From the NCBI GenBank assembly GCA_030550225.1, contig JAUQPV010000121.1:1-7459 (forward strand): DNA of 7,459 nucleotides. Direction: 5' to 3'. Below the pieces are notes generated by a model that did not search any database, was not told the DNA's origin, and saw nothing but the letters and a program-made list of their open reading frames with translations. Both the position numbers and the translations under genes were made by a program. Source of the stretch: Acidobacteriota bacterium (lineage in GTDB: Bacteria; Acidobacteriota; HRBIN11). This document shows positions 1 to 7,101 of the stretch, one piece after another (position 1 is the stretch's first letter; each line of letters starts with the position of its first letter).

Positions 1-649
<649 letters not shown>

Positions 650-656
650 CGGTCAT

Positions 657-664
657 CCCTCCCC
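657..664 (-). promoter_or_regulatory. Ribosome binding site of lpdA
   Basis: On the minus strand GGGGAGGG ends 7 nt before the ATG at 649. It decides the start, because another ATG at 656-654 lies out of frame and overlaps the spacer. Confidence 0.65.
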
Positions 665-670
665 ATAAAA

Positions 671-702
671 AGACCATGGGCTCCAAACTGCAGACCATAG
701 AC
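671..702 (-). repeat. Degenerate heptad array, minus-strand arm upstream of lpdA
   Basis: Read on the minus strand, four to five 7-nt units of the form GTCTATG, GTCTGCA, GTTTGGA and GCCCATG follow one another, ending a few bases before the lpdA ribosome site. The same family is written on the plus strand at 777-828, so the two form inverted arms around 703-776. I see nothing recognisable in 703-776: no further gene, and no strong terminator hairpin followed by a T-run. Confidence 0.6.
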
Positions 703-776
703 TTGCCCCGGCCACCGGAACTGCCTCAGCCTTCCAGCGAGCCACTGTCTTGGGTCGATGAGTGGTCGGCTGGCGG

Positions 777-828
777 GTCTATGGTTCATGACCTGTAGCC
801 TGTGGTCTTGGAGTCTGTAGTCTATCTC
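777..828 (+). repeat. Degenerate heptad array overlapping the 3' end of the cysteine desulfurase gene
   Basis: On the plus strand about seven units of 7 nt (one of 8) follow one another, with consensus near RYCTRTR: for example GTCTATG, GTTCATG, GCCTGTG, GTCTGTA. The array covers the stop codon and roughly the last 16 codons of the cysteine desulfurase, where codon use shifts from G/C-ending to A/T-ending codons. The 10-mer GCCTGTGGTC at 798-807 reappears inverted at 3034-3043. Confidence 0.65.
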
Positions 829-1951
829 CTATCGCCCGGAACGCCGTCAGCAGGGCCGTCAGGTCGTCCCACGTCGTGTCCCGTCCGAGGCTCACCCGGA
901 GGGAACCCCGTACAATTTCCGGTGGCACGCCCATTGCCTGGAGGACGTGGCTTGGCTCGAGGCGACCGCTCGAGCAAGCGCTCCCCGTCGAGACAGCAAA
1001 ACCCTCTAAGTCGAGCCGCATCATCAGGGCCTCGCCGTCGGCCCCCGGGAAACTGAACATGCTCGTGTTCGGGACCCGAAGCGCCCGCTGGCCGTGGATC
1101 CACACGTCGGGAAACGCCTGACGGAGCTCGGCCTCGAAGCGGTCCCGGAGCCGGGCCAGCCGCTCGGCCTCGGCGACCCACCGTTCGGCGATGTACCGAC
1201 AAGCCGCCCCCAGGCCGACGATGCCCGGCACGTTCTCGGTCCCCGACCGGCGACCCCGTTCCTGGAATCCCCCATAAATGATGGGAGTTAAGTCCACGCC
1301 CTGCCGGACGTACAGGGCCCCGACGCCCTTCGGGCCGTAAATCTTATGGGCTGACAGACTCAGCAGGTCACAGCCCCACCGACGGGGTTCAACCGGGAGC
1401 TTCCCGACCGCCTGCACGGCGTCCACGTGAAAGAAAATCTCCCGCTCCCGACAGAGGGTCCCGATGGCCTCGACGGGCTGAACGACCCCTGTCTCGTTGT
1501 TGGCCGCCATGACGGAGACGAGGACCGTGTCGGGTCGGAGCATTTCTCGGAAGCGGTCGAGGTCGACGACGCCGTCGGCCGTCACAGGGATCAGCTCGAC
1601 GTCGAAGCCCTCATATCGAAGGGCCTTGGCCGCTTCAAGGACGGCCGGATGCTCGATAGCCGAAACGAGAATATGGCGACCCCGGCGGGCATACTGACGG
1701 GCGACCCCCTGGACGGCCAGGTTGTCGGCCTCCGTCCCGCCGGACGTGAAGACGATCTCCCGGGGCTCGACGCCCAGCAGGGCCGCCACGGCCTCCCGGG
1801 CGTCGTCGACGGCCTGCTTGGCGACCTGACCCTCCCAGTGGACGCTCGAGGCATTGCCGAAGCGGTCCCGCAGGAAGGGGAGCATCGCCTCCAGGACTTC
1901 CGGCGCGACGGGCGTCGTGGCGTTGTAATCCAGGTAAATCCGTCGGGCCAT
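779..1951 (-). CDS. nifS: Cysteine desulfurase, NifS/IscS type
   Basis: This PLP enzyme converts L-cysteine to L-alanine and passes the sulfur, as a persulfide, to iron-sulfur cluster scaffolds or thiolation pathways. Its 390 residues are normal length. The sequence opens with YLDYNATTPVAPEV (6-19). Cofactor residues are visible: TSGGTEADN (69-77), His101 in IEHPAV, NNETG (151-155), Asp177 in HVDAVQ, and the Schiff-base Lys203 in SAHKIYGPKG. The catalytic cysteine is Cys326 in STGSACSSG, in a class I-type loop. GGFQERGRRSGTENV (227-241) is close to the NifS version (GGHQERG...), with Phe229 where His is usual. The ATG at 1951 has GGAGAGGGG just upstream. No IscU, IscA or IscR gene is adjacent; lpdA follows on the same strand. 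The last ~16 residues (about 375-390) are encoded by a heptad DNA array, use A/T-ending codons, and are probably not part of the ancestral fold. Confidence 0.95.
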   Translation of the reverse strand: MARRIYLDYNATTPVAPEVLEAMLPFLRDRFGNASSVHWEGQVAKQAVDDAREAVAALLGVEPREIVFTSGGTEADNLAVQGVARQYARRGRHILVSAIEHPAVLEAAKALRYEGFDVELIPVTADGVVDLDRFREMLRPDTVLVSVMAANNETGVVQPVEAIGTLCREREIFFHVDAVQAVGKLPVEPRRWGCDLLSLSAHKIYGPKGVGALYVRQGVDLTPIIYGGFQERGRRSGTENVPGIVGLGAACRYIAERWVAEAERLARLRDRFEAELRQAFPDVWIHGQRALRVPNTSMFSFPGADGEALMMRLDLEGFAVSTGSACSSGRLEPSHVLQAMGVPPEIVRGSLRVSLGRDTTWDDLTALLTAFRAIGDRLQTPRPQATGHEP

Positions 1952-1969
1952 CGTCCCCTCTCCGGCCTT

Positions 1970-1998
1970 AGGATAGAGGCCGATCGGGAATAGGGCAA
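1970..1998 (-). promoter_or_regulatory. Possible sigma70-type promoter for the cysteine desulfurase
   Basis: On the minus strand TTGCCC (1998-1993) is followed after exactly 17 bp by TATCCT (1975-1970), each matching 4 of 6 consensus positions. Initiation would fall near 1963, leaving a leader of only about 12 nt that just includes the ribosome site. Part of the -35 lies inside the octad array, so this may be a chance match. Confidence 0.25.
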
Positions 1999-2064
1999 TA
2001 AGGCAGTAAGGCGATGAGGCAGATAGGCAGGTCGGCAGATGGGCAGATGGGCAGATGGGCAGGT
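1992..2064 (+). repeat. Degenerate octad tandem array, NGGCAGAT type
   Basis: Nine units follow one another, all 8 nt except one of 9 (2016-2024). The core is NGGCAGAT; the units at 2041-2048 and 2049-2056 are identical (GGGCAGAT), and the others differ by one to three bases. The array lies in the divergent region between nifS and the hydrolase. A related array in the opposite orientation lies at 3120-3151, beyond the hydrolase gene. Confidence 0.75.
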
Positions 2065-2112
2065 AGGGGGCGGTGATCGACCTATGGGGGATGACCCTCG
2101 CCGAACACCGGT

Positions 2113-2200
2113 CATCCCGTATCCCGCATCCTTATCCCGTATCCCATATCCTGCATCTTGCATCCCGCATCCCGCATCCTGCATCCTTATCCCGCATCTT
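2113..2200 (+). repeat. Degenerate heptad tandem array, YATCCYG type, in front of the hydrolase gene
   Basis: About 13 consecutive units, nearly all 7 nt with two of 6 nt, follow the pattern YATCCYG (CATCCCG, TATCCCG, CATCCTG, TATCCTG, CATCTTG). The array ends some 6 nt before the hydrolase ribosome site, so it must form much of the 5' leader or overlap the promoter. With the octad array at 1992-2064 it fills most of the 266-bp divergent region; 2065-2112 shows nothing else that I can name. Confidence 0.8.
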
Positions 2201-2205
2201 TCCCT

Positions 2206-2212
2206 GGAGAGG
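2206..2212 (+). promoter_or_regulatory. Ribosome binding site of the secreted hydrolase
   Basis: GGAGAGG ends 5 nt before the ATG at 2218. This fixes the start there rather than at the in-frame ATG at 2158, which lies inside the heptad array and has no such site. Confidence 0.6.
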
Positions 2213-2217
2213 CGTCT

Positions 2218-2988
2218 ATGACAGGCAGGTGGCTTCTGATCGGCGGAATCCTGGGGGTCCTCGGGGCGGCCTCCGCCGGGGCCGGTGAAACCGTGCGCTA
2301 CCCGAGCGGCCCGGACACCGTCTCGGCGTACCTCGCCCGGCCCGACGGGGACGGCCCTTTCCCGGCCGTCATCTTGATCCACGAGTGGTGGGGCCTCAAC
2401 GACTGGGTCCGGGAAAATGCCGATGAGTTCGCCCGTCGGGGCTATGTCGCCCTGGCCGTAGACCTCTACCGGGGTCGGGTCACCCAGGACCCGGCCGAGG
2501 CCCATGAACTCTCCCGGGGTTTACCGGAGGAACGGGCCCTGCAAGACCTGAAGGCCGCCATCGACTATCTCCGGGGCCGGCCGGACGTCCAAAAAGACCG
2601 CATCGGCGTGACGGGCTGGTGTATGGGTGGGGGCTATGCCCTGCGGCTGGCCCTGACGGACGCTCGGATCCGGGCCGTGAACATCAACTATGGGCGGCTC
2701 GTCTTCGACGAGGACCGTCTGCGGGGCCTTACGGCCGAGCTCCTCGGCATCTTTGCGGAGCAGGACCGGGGGATTCCGCCGGCCGACGTCCAGAAGTTCG
2801 AGGGCCTGCTCAAACGGTTGGGCAAGAAGGCCGAAATTCACGTCTATCCCGGCGTCGGTCACGCCTTCATGACAGGCGTCCCAAGGAACATCGCCGTCGT
2901 CGGTCGGGCCCTCACGCCCCGCGAGCAGGCGACCGTCGATGCGTGGTCCCGCATTTTCGCCTTCTTTGACCGGACACTGAAAGAGTAA
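2218..2988 (+). CDS. Dienelactone hydrolase family protein with signal peptide
   Basis: This is an alpha/beta-hydrolase of the dienelactone hydrolase family (carboxymethylenebutenolidase-like), 256 residues from the chosen start. The nucleophile is Cys135 in GWCMGG, replacing the usual Ser; the acid is probably Asp183 in FAEQDRGIP and the base His215 in GVGHAF. HEWWGLN (55-61) carries Glu56, the family glutamate that interacts with the Cys in the classical enzyme. Residues 1-22 look like a signal peptide (Arg4, hydrophobic 5-17, then small residues AASAGAG), so the enzyme probably acts in the periplasm or outside; classical chlorocatechol-pathway members are cytoplasmic. No other aromatic-degradation gene is nearby, so the substrate is unknown and a general esterase role is equally possible. 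It is transcribed alone, divergent from nifS and convergent with the tonB-cusA genes. Octad arrays in opposite orientation flank it. Confidence 0.9.
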   Translation: MTGRWLLIGGILGVLGAASAGAGETVRYPSGPDTVSAYLARPDGDGPFPAVILIHEWWGLNDWVRENADEFARRGYVALAVDLYRGRVTQDPAEAHELSRGLPEERALQDLKAAIDYLRGRPDVQKDRIGVTGWCMGGGYALRLALTDARIRAVNINYGRLVFDEDRLRGLTAELLGIFAEQDRGIPPADVQKFEGLLKRLGKKAEIHVYPGVGHAFMTGVPRNIAVVGRALTPREQATVDAWSRIFAFFDRTLKE

Positions 2989-2990
2989 GG

Positions 2991-3005
2991 CCCCGGGTAC
3001 CGGGG
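2991..3005. terminator. Short GC hairpin just after the hydrolase stop codon
   Basis: CCCCGG and CCGGGG form a 6-bp perfect stem around a GTA loop, 2 nt past the stop codon. No T-run follows, so intrinsic termination is doubtful; the hairpin may only protect the 3' end. Confidence 0.25.
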
Positions 3006-3086
3006 ACGTGTCATGCGTCACGCGCGACAAAGGGACCACAGGCCGTAAGCCCGTCGTCAGCCCTTGGGCCGCTTCAAAATCACTGC

Positions 3087-3118
3087 GGGCGCCCAATGGC
3101 GAACGGTGAATGGCGCCC
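3087..3118. repeat. Inverted repeat enclosing three heptads, between convergent genes
   Basis: GGGCGCC (3087-3093) pairs with GGCGCCC (3112-3118), a 7-bp stem. The loop region holds three heptads, AATGGCG, AACGGTG and AATGGCG (3095-3115). On the minus strand a TTTT lies several bases beyond the stem, so this could be a weak terminator for the tonB-cusA transcript, but the T-run is short and offset. Confidence 0.35.
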
Positions 3119-3119
3119 C

Positions 3120-3151
3120 ATCTGCCGAACTGCCGACCTGCCCTATGGCCT
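3120..3151 (+). repeat. Degenerate octad array, inverted relative to 1992-2064
   Basis: Four octads follow one another: ATCTGCCG, AACTGCCG, ACCTGCCC and a diverged fourth. The 13-mer CTGCCGACCTGCC at 3130-3142 is the exact reverse complement of 2026-2038, and GCCTCATC at 3148-3155 is the exact reverse complement of 2013-2020, with the same 5-nt gap between blocks. The second block reaches the stop codon of the TonB-family gene. Confidence 0.6.
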
Positions 3152-3153
3152 CA

Positions 3154-3972
3154 TCACGATCCCCCGCCCTGAATCGAGTAGGCGATCGTGAGGCTGAACA
3201 GGGCATCGACGGGCTGACCCCGGAGGGTCCCGGGCTTGAATCGCCACTGGCGGACGCACTCGATGGCCGCCTGGTCGAGGACTCGGTCGACGGACCGGAC
3301 GACTCGGATCGGGCCGACTGTGCCGTCCCGTCGGACGACCAGGAGGAGGATGACGACGCCCTCGATGCGGTTGCGGCGGGCTTCTGGGGGATAGAAGCAC
3401 GGGACCTTCGAGATGGCGATGGGCGGCTCGCCCTCGCCGGGCCCGACGTGAACGCCGCCGAGGCCCGGGACGCCGCCCAGGACCCCGCCGGGCACCCCAC
3501 CGGGGACCCCGCCCGGGACGCCGCCGGGCACGCCGCCCGGGACGCCGCCCTCGACGCCCCAGACGGGATCCCCCTCGAAAGCCCCGGCCAGTTCGTCGCC
3601 GGTCTCTGAGCCTTCACTGTAAGGGACAATCACCTCGGGCGTGAACGCTGGGATGGCGATGGGGGCGACTTCCGGCAGGGGCGGCTCGGTCGGTCGAGGT
3701 CGGGCCACCGACGGGGACGCTCCAGCCCGTCGGCCCGGGGGTGGGGGTGGCGGCGGCGGAGGCGGCGGACCCAGCGTCCCGGTGCCCCCAACCAGCAGGG
3801 CCGGGACGGGCGGTTCGTCCAGGTACTGGACCGACCACGCCGAAGCCAGGACCAAGGCGATGCCCAGCAGGACGTGCAGACCGATGACCAGCGGGAACAG
3901 GGCCATCCGCCGGACGTCCCAACGCCGGGGCCGTGTCTCGATTAGGTCCTCGTGAAACCGTTCCAGGGGCAT
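3154..3972 (-). CDS. TonB-family energy transducer with polyproline and GGVP-repeat linker
   Basis: TonB proteins carry proton-motive energy from an ExbB/ExbD inner-membrane complex across the periplasm to outer-membrane transporters. The 272 residues contain a cytoplasmic N-terminus (1-23), one membrane segment (about 24-46), eleven consecutive prolines (69-79), a Pro-rich stretch to about 120, a GGVP tetrapeptide repeat (142-170), and a TonB C-terminal domain (about 184-268) with FYPPEARRNRIEG, DGTVGPIRVVRS and VRQWRFKP. The histidine often found in the membrane helix of TonB is represented by His33. The ATG at 3972 directly follows the cusA stop codon (TAG then ATG) and has no well-spaced ribosome site, suggesting translational coupling. 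No ExbB, ExbD or receptor gene is in the window. Genes of this type also serve in trafficking or envelope roles, so a direct role in copper handling is only inferred from the operon. Confidence 0.88.
   Translation of the reverse strand: MPLERFHEDLIETRPRRWDVRRMALFPLVIGLHVLLGIALVLASAWSVQYLDEPPVPALLVGGTGTLGPPPPPPPPPPPGRRAGASPSVARPRPTEPPLPEVAPIAIPAFTPEVIVPYSEGSETGDELAGAFEGDPVWGVEGGVPGGVPGGVPGGVPGGVPGGVLGGVPGLGGVHVGPGEGEPPIAISKVPCFYPPEARRNRIEGVVILLLVVRRDGTVGPIRVVRSVDRVLDQAAIECVRQWRFKPGTLRGQPVDALFSLTIAYSIQGGGS
3463..3549 (-). repeat. 12-bp tandem repeat coding for GGVP tetrapeptides
   Basis: Seven in-frame 12-bp units encode GGVP (one GGVL), residues 142-170 of the TonB-family protein. Units vary only at third positions (GTC/GTG, CCG/CCC, GGC/GGG), which suggests slippage duplication followed by silent drift. 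A length-variable periplasmic linker is the likely outcome. Confidence 0.8.
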
Positions 3973-6900
3973 CTATCCCGTCAATCCTTTTAGTTCGGTC
4001 GACCGCTTCCACATATAGAATAAGACGGGATAGACCAAGAGTTCCATCAGCAGGGACGACACGACGCCCCCGACCATCGGGGCTGCCATCCGTCGCCACA
4101 CGTCGGCCCCGACGCCGCTGGCGAAGAGGACGGGGATCAGACCGGCCAGGATGACCCCGACGGTCATCATCTTGGGCCGGACCCGCTGGACGGCGCCCTC
4201 CATGATGCATTCGACGAAGTCGTTCAGGCTCCGGAGCCGCCCCTCGGCTCGCCAATGGCGGTAACTCAGGGTCAGGTACAACAGCATGACGACGCCCGTC
4301 TCGGCGTCCAATCCCAGCAGGGCGATGATCCCCGTCCAGACGGCGACCGACAGGTTGTACTTCAGGAGGTACAACAGCCAGAAGGCGCCGATGAGCGAGA
4401 ACGGCACGGCCAGCAAGACGATGGCTGTCTCGACGGCCGACCGCGTGTTCAGGTACAGGAGTAGGACGACGATGAACAGCGTCAGGGGGACGACGAGCCG
4501 CATCCGCCGCCAGACCCGGGCCATATACTCGTACTGGCCAGACCACTCCAGGCGGTAGCCCGGCGGGAGCTTCACGTTCTGCTGAACGACCCGTTTGGCT
4601 TCCTCGACGTAGCTCCCGACGTCCCGGCCTGTCATGTCGACGTACACGTAGCCGACGAGGTAGCCCTCCTCGCTCTTGATCATCGACGGCCCGACGGCCC
4701 ATCGGAGCTCGGCGACGGCCGACAAGGGAATCTGAGCCCCTGTCGGCGTGTCGATGAGGACCCGCTTGAGCTTTTCGACGTCGTCCCGCAGGCCCCGCAC
4801 GTACCGCACCAGGACAGGATACCGCTCCCGGCCTTCGACGGTCTTCGTGACCTCCATCCCCCCGATGGCCGCCTGGAAGACGTTCTGCACGTCGACGACG
4901 TTGAGCCCGTACCGGGCCGCCTCAGCCCGGTTCACGATGAGGTCGAGGTAGTAGCCCTGGCTGACCCGCTCGGCGAACACGTTGCGGGTCCCCGGGACCT
5001 GTCGAAGGACGGTCTCGATTTCCCGGCCGACGCGTTCGATCTCGCCCAGGTCAGTCCCGAAGACCTTGATGCCGATGGGCGTCCGGATGCCTGTCGTCAG
5101 CATGTCGACGCGGTTCCGGATCGGCATCGTCCAAGTATTGCTCAAGCCGGGGACCTGGAGGGCGTCGTTGAGGGCCTGCTGGAGTTTTTCGGGCGTCATG
5201 CCGGGTCGCCACTGGGACGGGGGCTTTAGGAGGATCGTCGTCTCGAACATCTCCAGGGGCGCCGGGTCCGTCGCCGTCTCGGCCCGGCCGGCCTTGCCGA
5301 AGACGAGGGCGACCTCGGGGAACTGGCGGATGATTCGGTCCGTCACCTGAAGGAGCTGGGTGACCGTCGTCACGGAGGCGCCCGGGATCGTCACGGGCAT
5401 GTAGAGATACGCCTCCTCCCACAGGGGCGGCATAAACTCCTTGCCCAACTGGCGGAAGGCCCAGACGGCCGAGACCATGAGACCCAAGGCGACGGCCAGG
5501 ACGACCCAACGATACCGTAGGCACGCCCGGAGGACCGGCTCATAGACCCGGTGAAGGAATCGGCTGACGGGGTTCCGTTCCTCGGGTCGAATCTTCCCCC
5601 GGATGAAGGCGACCATCATGACCGGCGTCAGGGTGATGGCCACGAAGGAGGCAAATAGCATCGAGAACGTCTTCGTGTAGGCCAGGGGCTTGAAAAGCCG
5701 ACCCTCCTGGGCTTCCAACGTGAAAATCGGCAGAAAGCTGACCGTGATGACCAACAGCGCAAAGAACAGGCTGGGCCCGACTTCCTGGGCCGCCCGGAGG
5801 ATGACGGCCGCCCGCGGCTCGGGCCGGCCCCGGCGCTCCCACTCTTCAAGCCGCTTGTGGGCCTGCTCGACCATGATGATAGCCGAGTCGACCATCGCCC
5901 CGATGGCGATGGCGATCCCGCCCAGGGACATCACGTTGGCCGAAATGTTCAAGTAGTACATGGCGATGAAGCCCATCAGGACGGCCACCGGGAGGACCGT
6001 GATGATGACGAAAGCGCTGGGCAGGTGGAGGAGAAACACCAGGCAGACGACCGACACGACGGCCGAAATCTTGATGAGCTCGTCGGTCAGCGTGGCGATG
6101 GCCTTGTGGATGAGGTCGCTTCGGTCGTAAGTAACGACGACCTCGACGCCGGGTGGGAGGCTCGGCCGGAGCTCGTCGAGCTTCTGCTTGACCCGCTCGA
6201 TGACCTCCAGGACATTCTGCCCGTACCGGACGACGACGATGCCGCCGACGACCTCGCCCTCGCCGTTGAGCTCAGCCACGCCGCGCCGGATTTCCGGACC
6301 GAACTGGACCATCCCGAGGTCCCGAAGCCGGACGGGCACGCCGACGTCGTTAACCTTGACGACGACTTCCTCCAAGTCCCGTAAGCTTCGGACGTAGCCC
6401 CGGGCCCGAATCATGTACTCCCGCCCGCCGACCTCTAAGACCCGGGCCCCCGTCTCCCGGTTCGAGTTCCGGATGGCCGCCATGACGGTCTCAAGGGGAA
6501 CCTGGTAAGCCAGAAGCTTATTGGGGTCGAGCGTGACCTGATACTGGCGGACAAAACCCCCGAGACTGGCGACCTCGGCGACGCCGGGCACGCTCTCGAG
6601 GGCATACTTGACGTAAAAATCCTGGATCGTCCGGAGCTGGGCCAGGTCGTGCCGCCCCGTGCGGTCGACGAGGGCATACATGAACCCCCAGCCGACGCCC
6701 GTCGCGTCGGGGCCCAACCGGGGCTCAACGCCCGGCGGGAGCTTCTGCCGGACCGTCTGGAGGTACTCGAGCGTCCGGCTCCGGGCCCAGTAGATGTCGG
6801 TCCCCTCCTCGAAGATGACGTACACGAAGGAGACCCCAAAGAAAGAGAAGCCCCGGACGACTTGGACCCGCGGGGCTGCCAGGAACGTCGTCACGATGGG

Positions 6901-7101
6901 GTAGGTCACCTGGTCCTCGATGACCGAAGGGTTCTGCTCGGGCCACTCCGTGTAGATGATGACCTGGGGGTCCGACAGGTCCGGAATGGCGTCCAGGGGG
7001 ACGTGGCCGACGGCATAAATGCCCCACAGGACGGCCGCCAGCGTCCCCAACAGGACGAGGCCAGGATTTTTGGTGCTCCATTCAATGATGCGGGCGATCA
7101 T
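3973..7101 (-). CDS. cusA: CusA-type Cu(I)/Ag(I) RND efflux transporter
   Basis: This is a heavy-metal RND proton antiporter of the inner membrane. CusA takes up Cu(I)/Ag(I) from periplasm or cytoplasm and exports it through CusB and CusC. The 1042 residues are close to E. coli CusA (1047). Seen: first helix about 13-31, DAIPDLSDPQVII (37-49), GPDATGVGW (130-138), the TM4 motif IGAMVDSAIIMVEQAH with Asp405 and Glu412, TM10 Glu934 in LDAETGVVML, and Lys977 in RVRPKMMT. Methionines matching the CusA three-Met site are present: Met568 (YLYMP), Met618 (APLEM) and Met667 (RVDML). Membrane methionines 391, 403, 410, 481, 496 and 1009 also fit; position 271 is Ile where CusA has Met. This favours Cu/Ag over the Co/Zn/Cd pump CzcA. 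The start at 7101 has GAGGA 5 nt upstream and overlaps the preceding gene by 20 bp. The TonB-family gene follows without a gap. Confidence 0.95.
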   Translation of the reverse strand: MIARIIEWSTKNPGLVLLGTLAAVLWGIYAVGHVPLDAIPDLSDPQVIIYTEWPEQNPSVIEDQVTYPIVTTFLAAPRVQVVRGFSFFGVSFVYVIFEEGTDIYWARSRTLEYLQTVRQKLPPGVEPRLGPDATGVGWGFMYALVDRTGRHDLAQLRTIQDFYVKYALESVPGVAEVASLGGFVRQYQVTLDPNKLLAYQVPLETVMAAIRNSNRETGARVLEVGGREYMIRARGYVRSLRDLEEVVVKVNDVGVPVRLRDLGMVQFGPEIRRGVAELNGEGEVVGGIVVVRYGQNVLEVIERVKQKLDELRPSLPPGVEVVVTYDRSDLIHKAIATLTDELIKISAVVSVVCLVFLLHLPSAFVIITVLPVAVLMGFIAMYYLNISANVMSLGGIAIAIGAMVDSAIIMVEQAHKRLEEWERRGRPEPRAAVILRAAQEVGPSLFFALLVITVSFLPIFTLEAQEGRLFKPLAYTKTFSMLFASFVAITLTPVMMVAFIRGKIRPEERNPVSRFLHRVYEPVLRACLRYRWVVLAVALGLMVSAVWAFRQLGKEFMPPLWEEAYLYMPVTIPGASVTTVTQLLQVTDRIIRQFPEVALVFGKAGRAETATDPAPLEMFETTILLKPPSQWRPGMTPEKLQQALNDALQVPGLSNTWTMPIRNRVDMLTTGIRTPIGIKVFGTDLGEIERVGREIETVLRQVPGTRNVFAERVSQGYYLDLIVNRAEAARYGLNVVDVQNVFQAAIGGMEVTKTVEGRERYPVLVRYVRGLRDDVEKLKRVLIDTPTGAQIPLSAVAELRWAVGPSMIKSEEGYLVGYVYVDMTGRDVGSYVEEAKRVVQQNVKLPPGYRLEWSGQYEYMARVWRRMRLVVPLTLFIVVLLLYLNTRSAVETAIVLLAVPFSLIGAFWLLYLLKYNLSVAVWTGIIALLGLDAETGVVMLLYLTLSYRHWRAEGRLRSLNDFVECIMEGAVQRVRPKMMTVGVILAGLIPVLFASGVGADVWRRMAAPMVGGVVSSLLMELLVYPVLFYMWKRSTELKGLTG

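Noticed and set aside
1427..1993. 188-codon plus-strand frame opposite the cysteine desulfurase
   Set aside because: Mirrors the third-position bias of the real gene; the opposite strand holds all PLP-binding motifs.
2113..2200. Possible CRISPR array
   Set aside because: Units are 7 nt and contiguous, with no 25-40 nt spacers and no Cas genes nearby.
2158..2217. Upstream start at 2158 for the hydrolase
   Set aside because: The extra 20 residues are read from the repeat array, there is no ribosome site, and they would bury the signal peptide that starts at 2218.
2521..3096. 191-codon frame on the minus strand opposite the hydrolase
   Set aside because: It lies antisense to conserved catalytic segments of the hydrolase and has no recognisable domain or good start site.
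3614..4702. 362-codon open frame on the minus strand overlapping cusA and the TonB gene in another frame
   Set aside because: Arg/Pro/Gly-rich translation without any family motif; both real genes in this stretch have clear conserved domains. It is a by-product of the high GC content.
5857..6384. 175-codon Asp/His-rich plus-strand frame opposite cusA
   Set aside because: The acidic composition comes from reading GTC/ATC-rich cusA codons backwards; the TM4 motif of cusA lies on the other strand.
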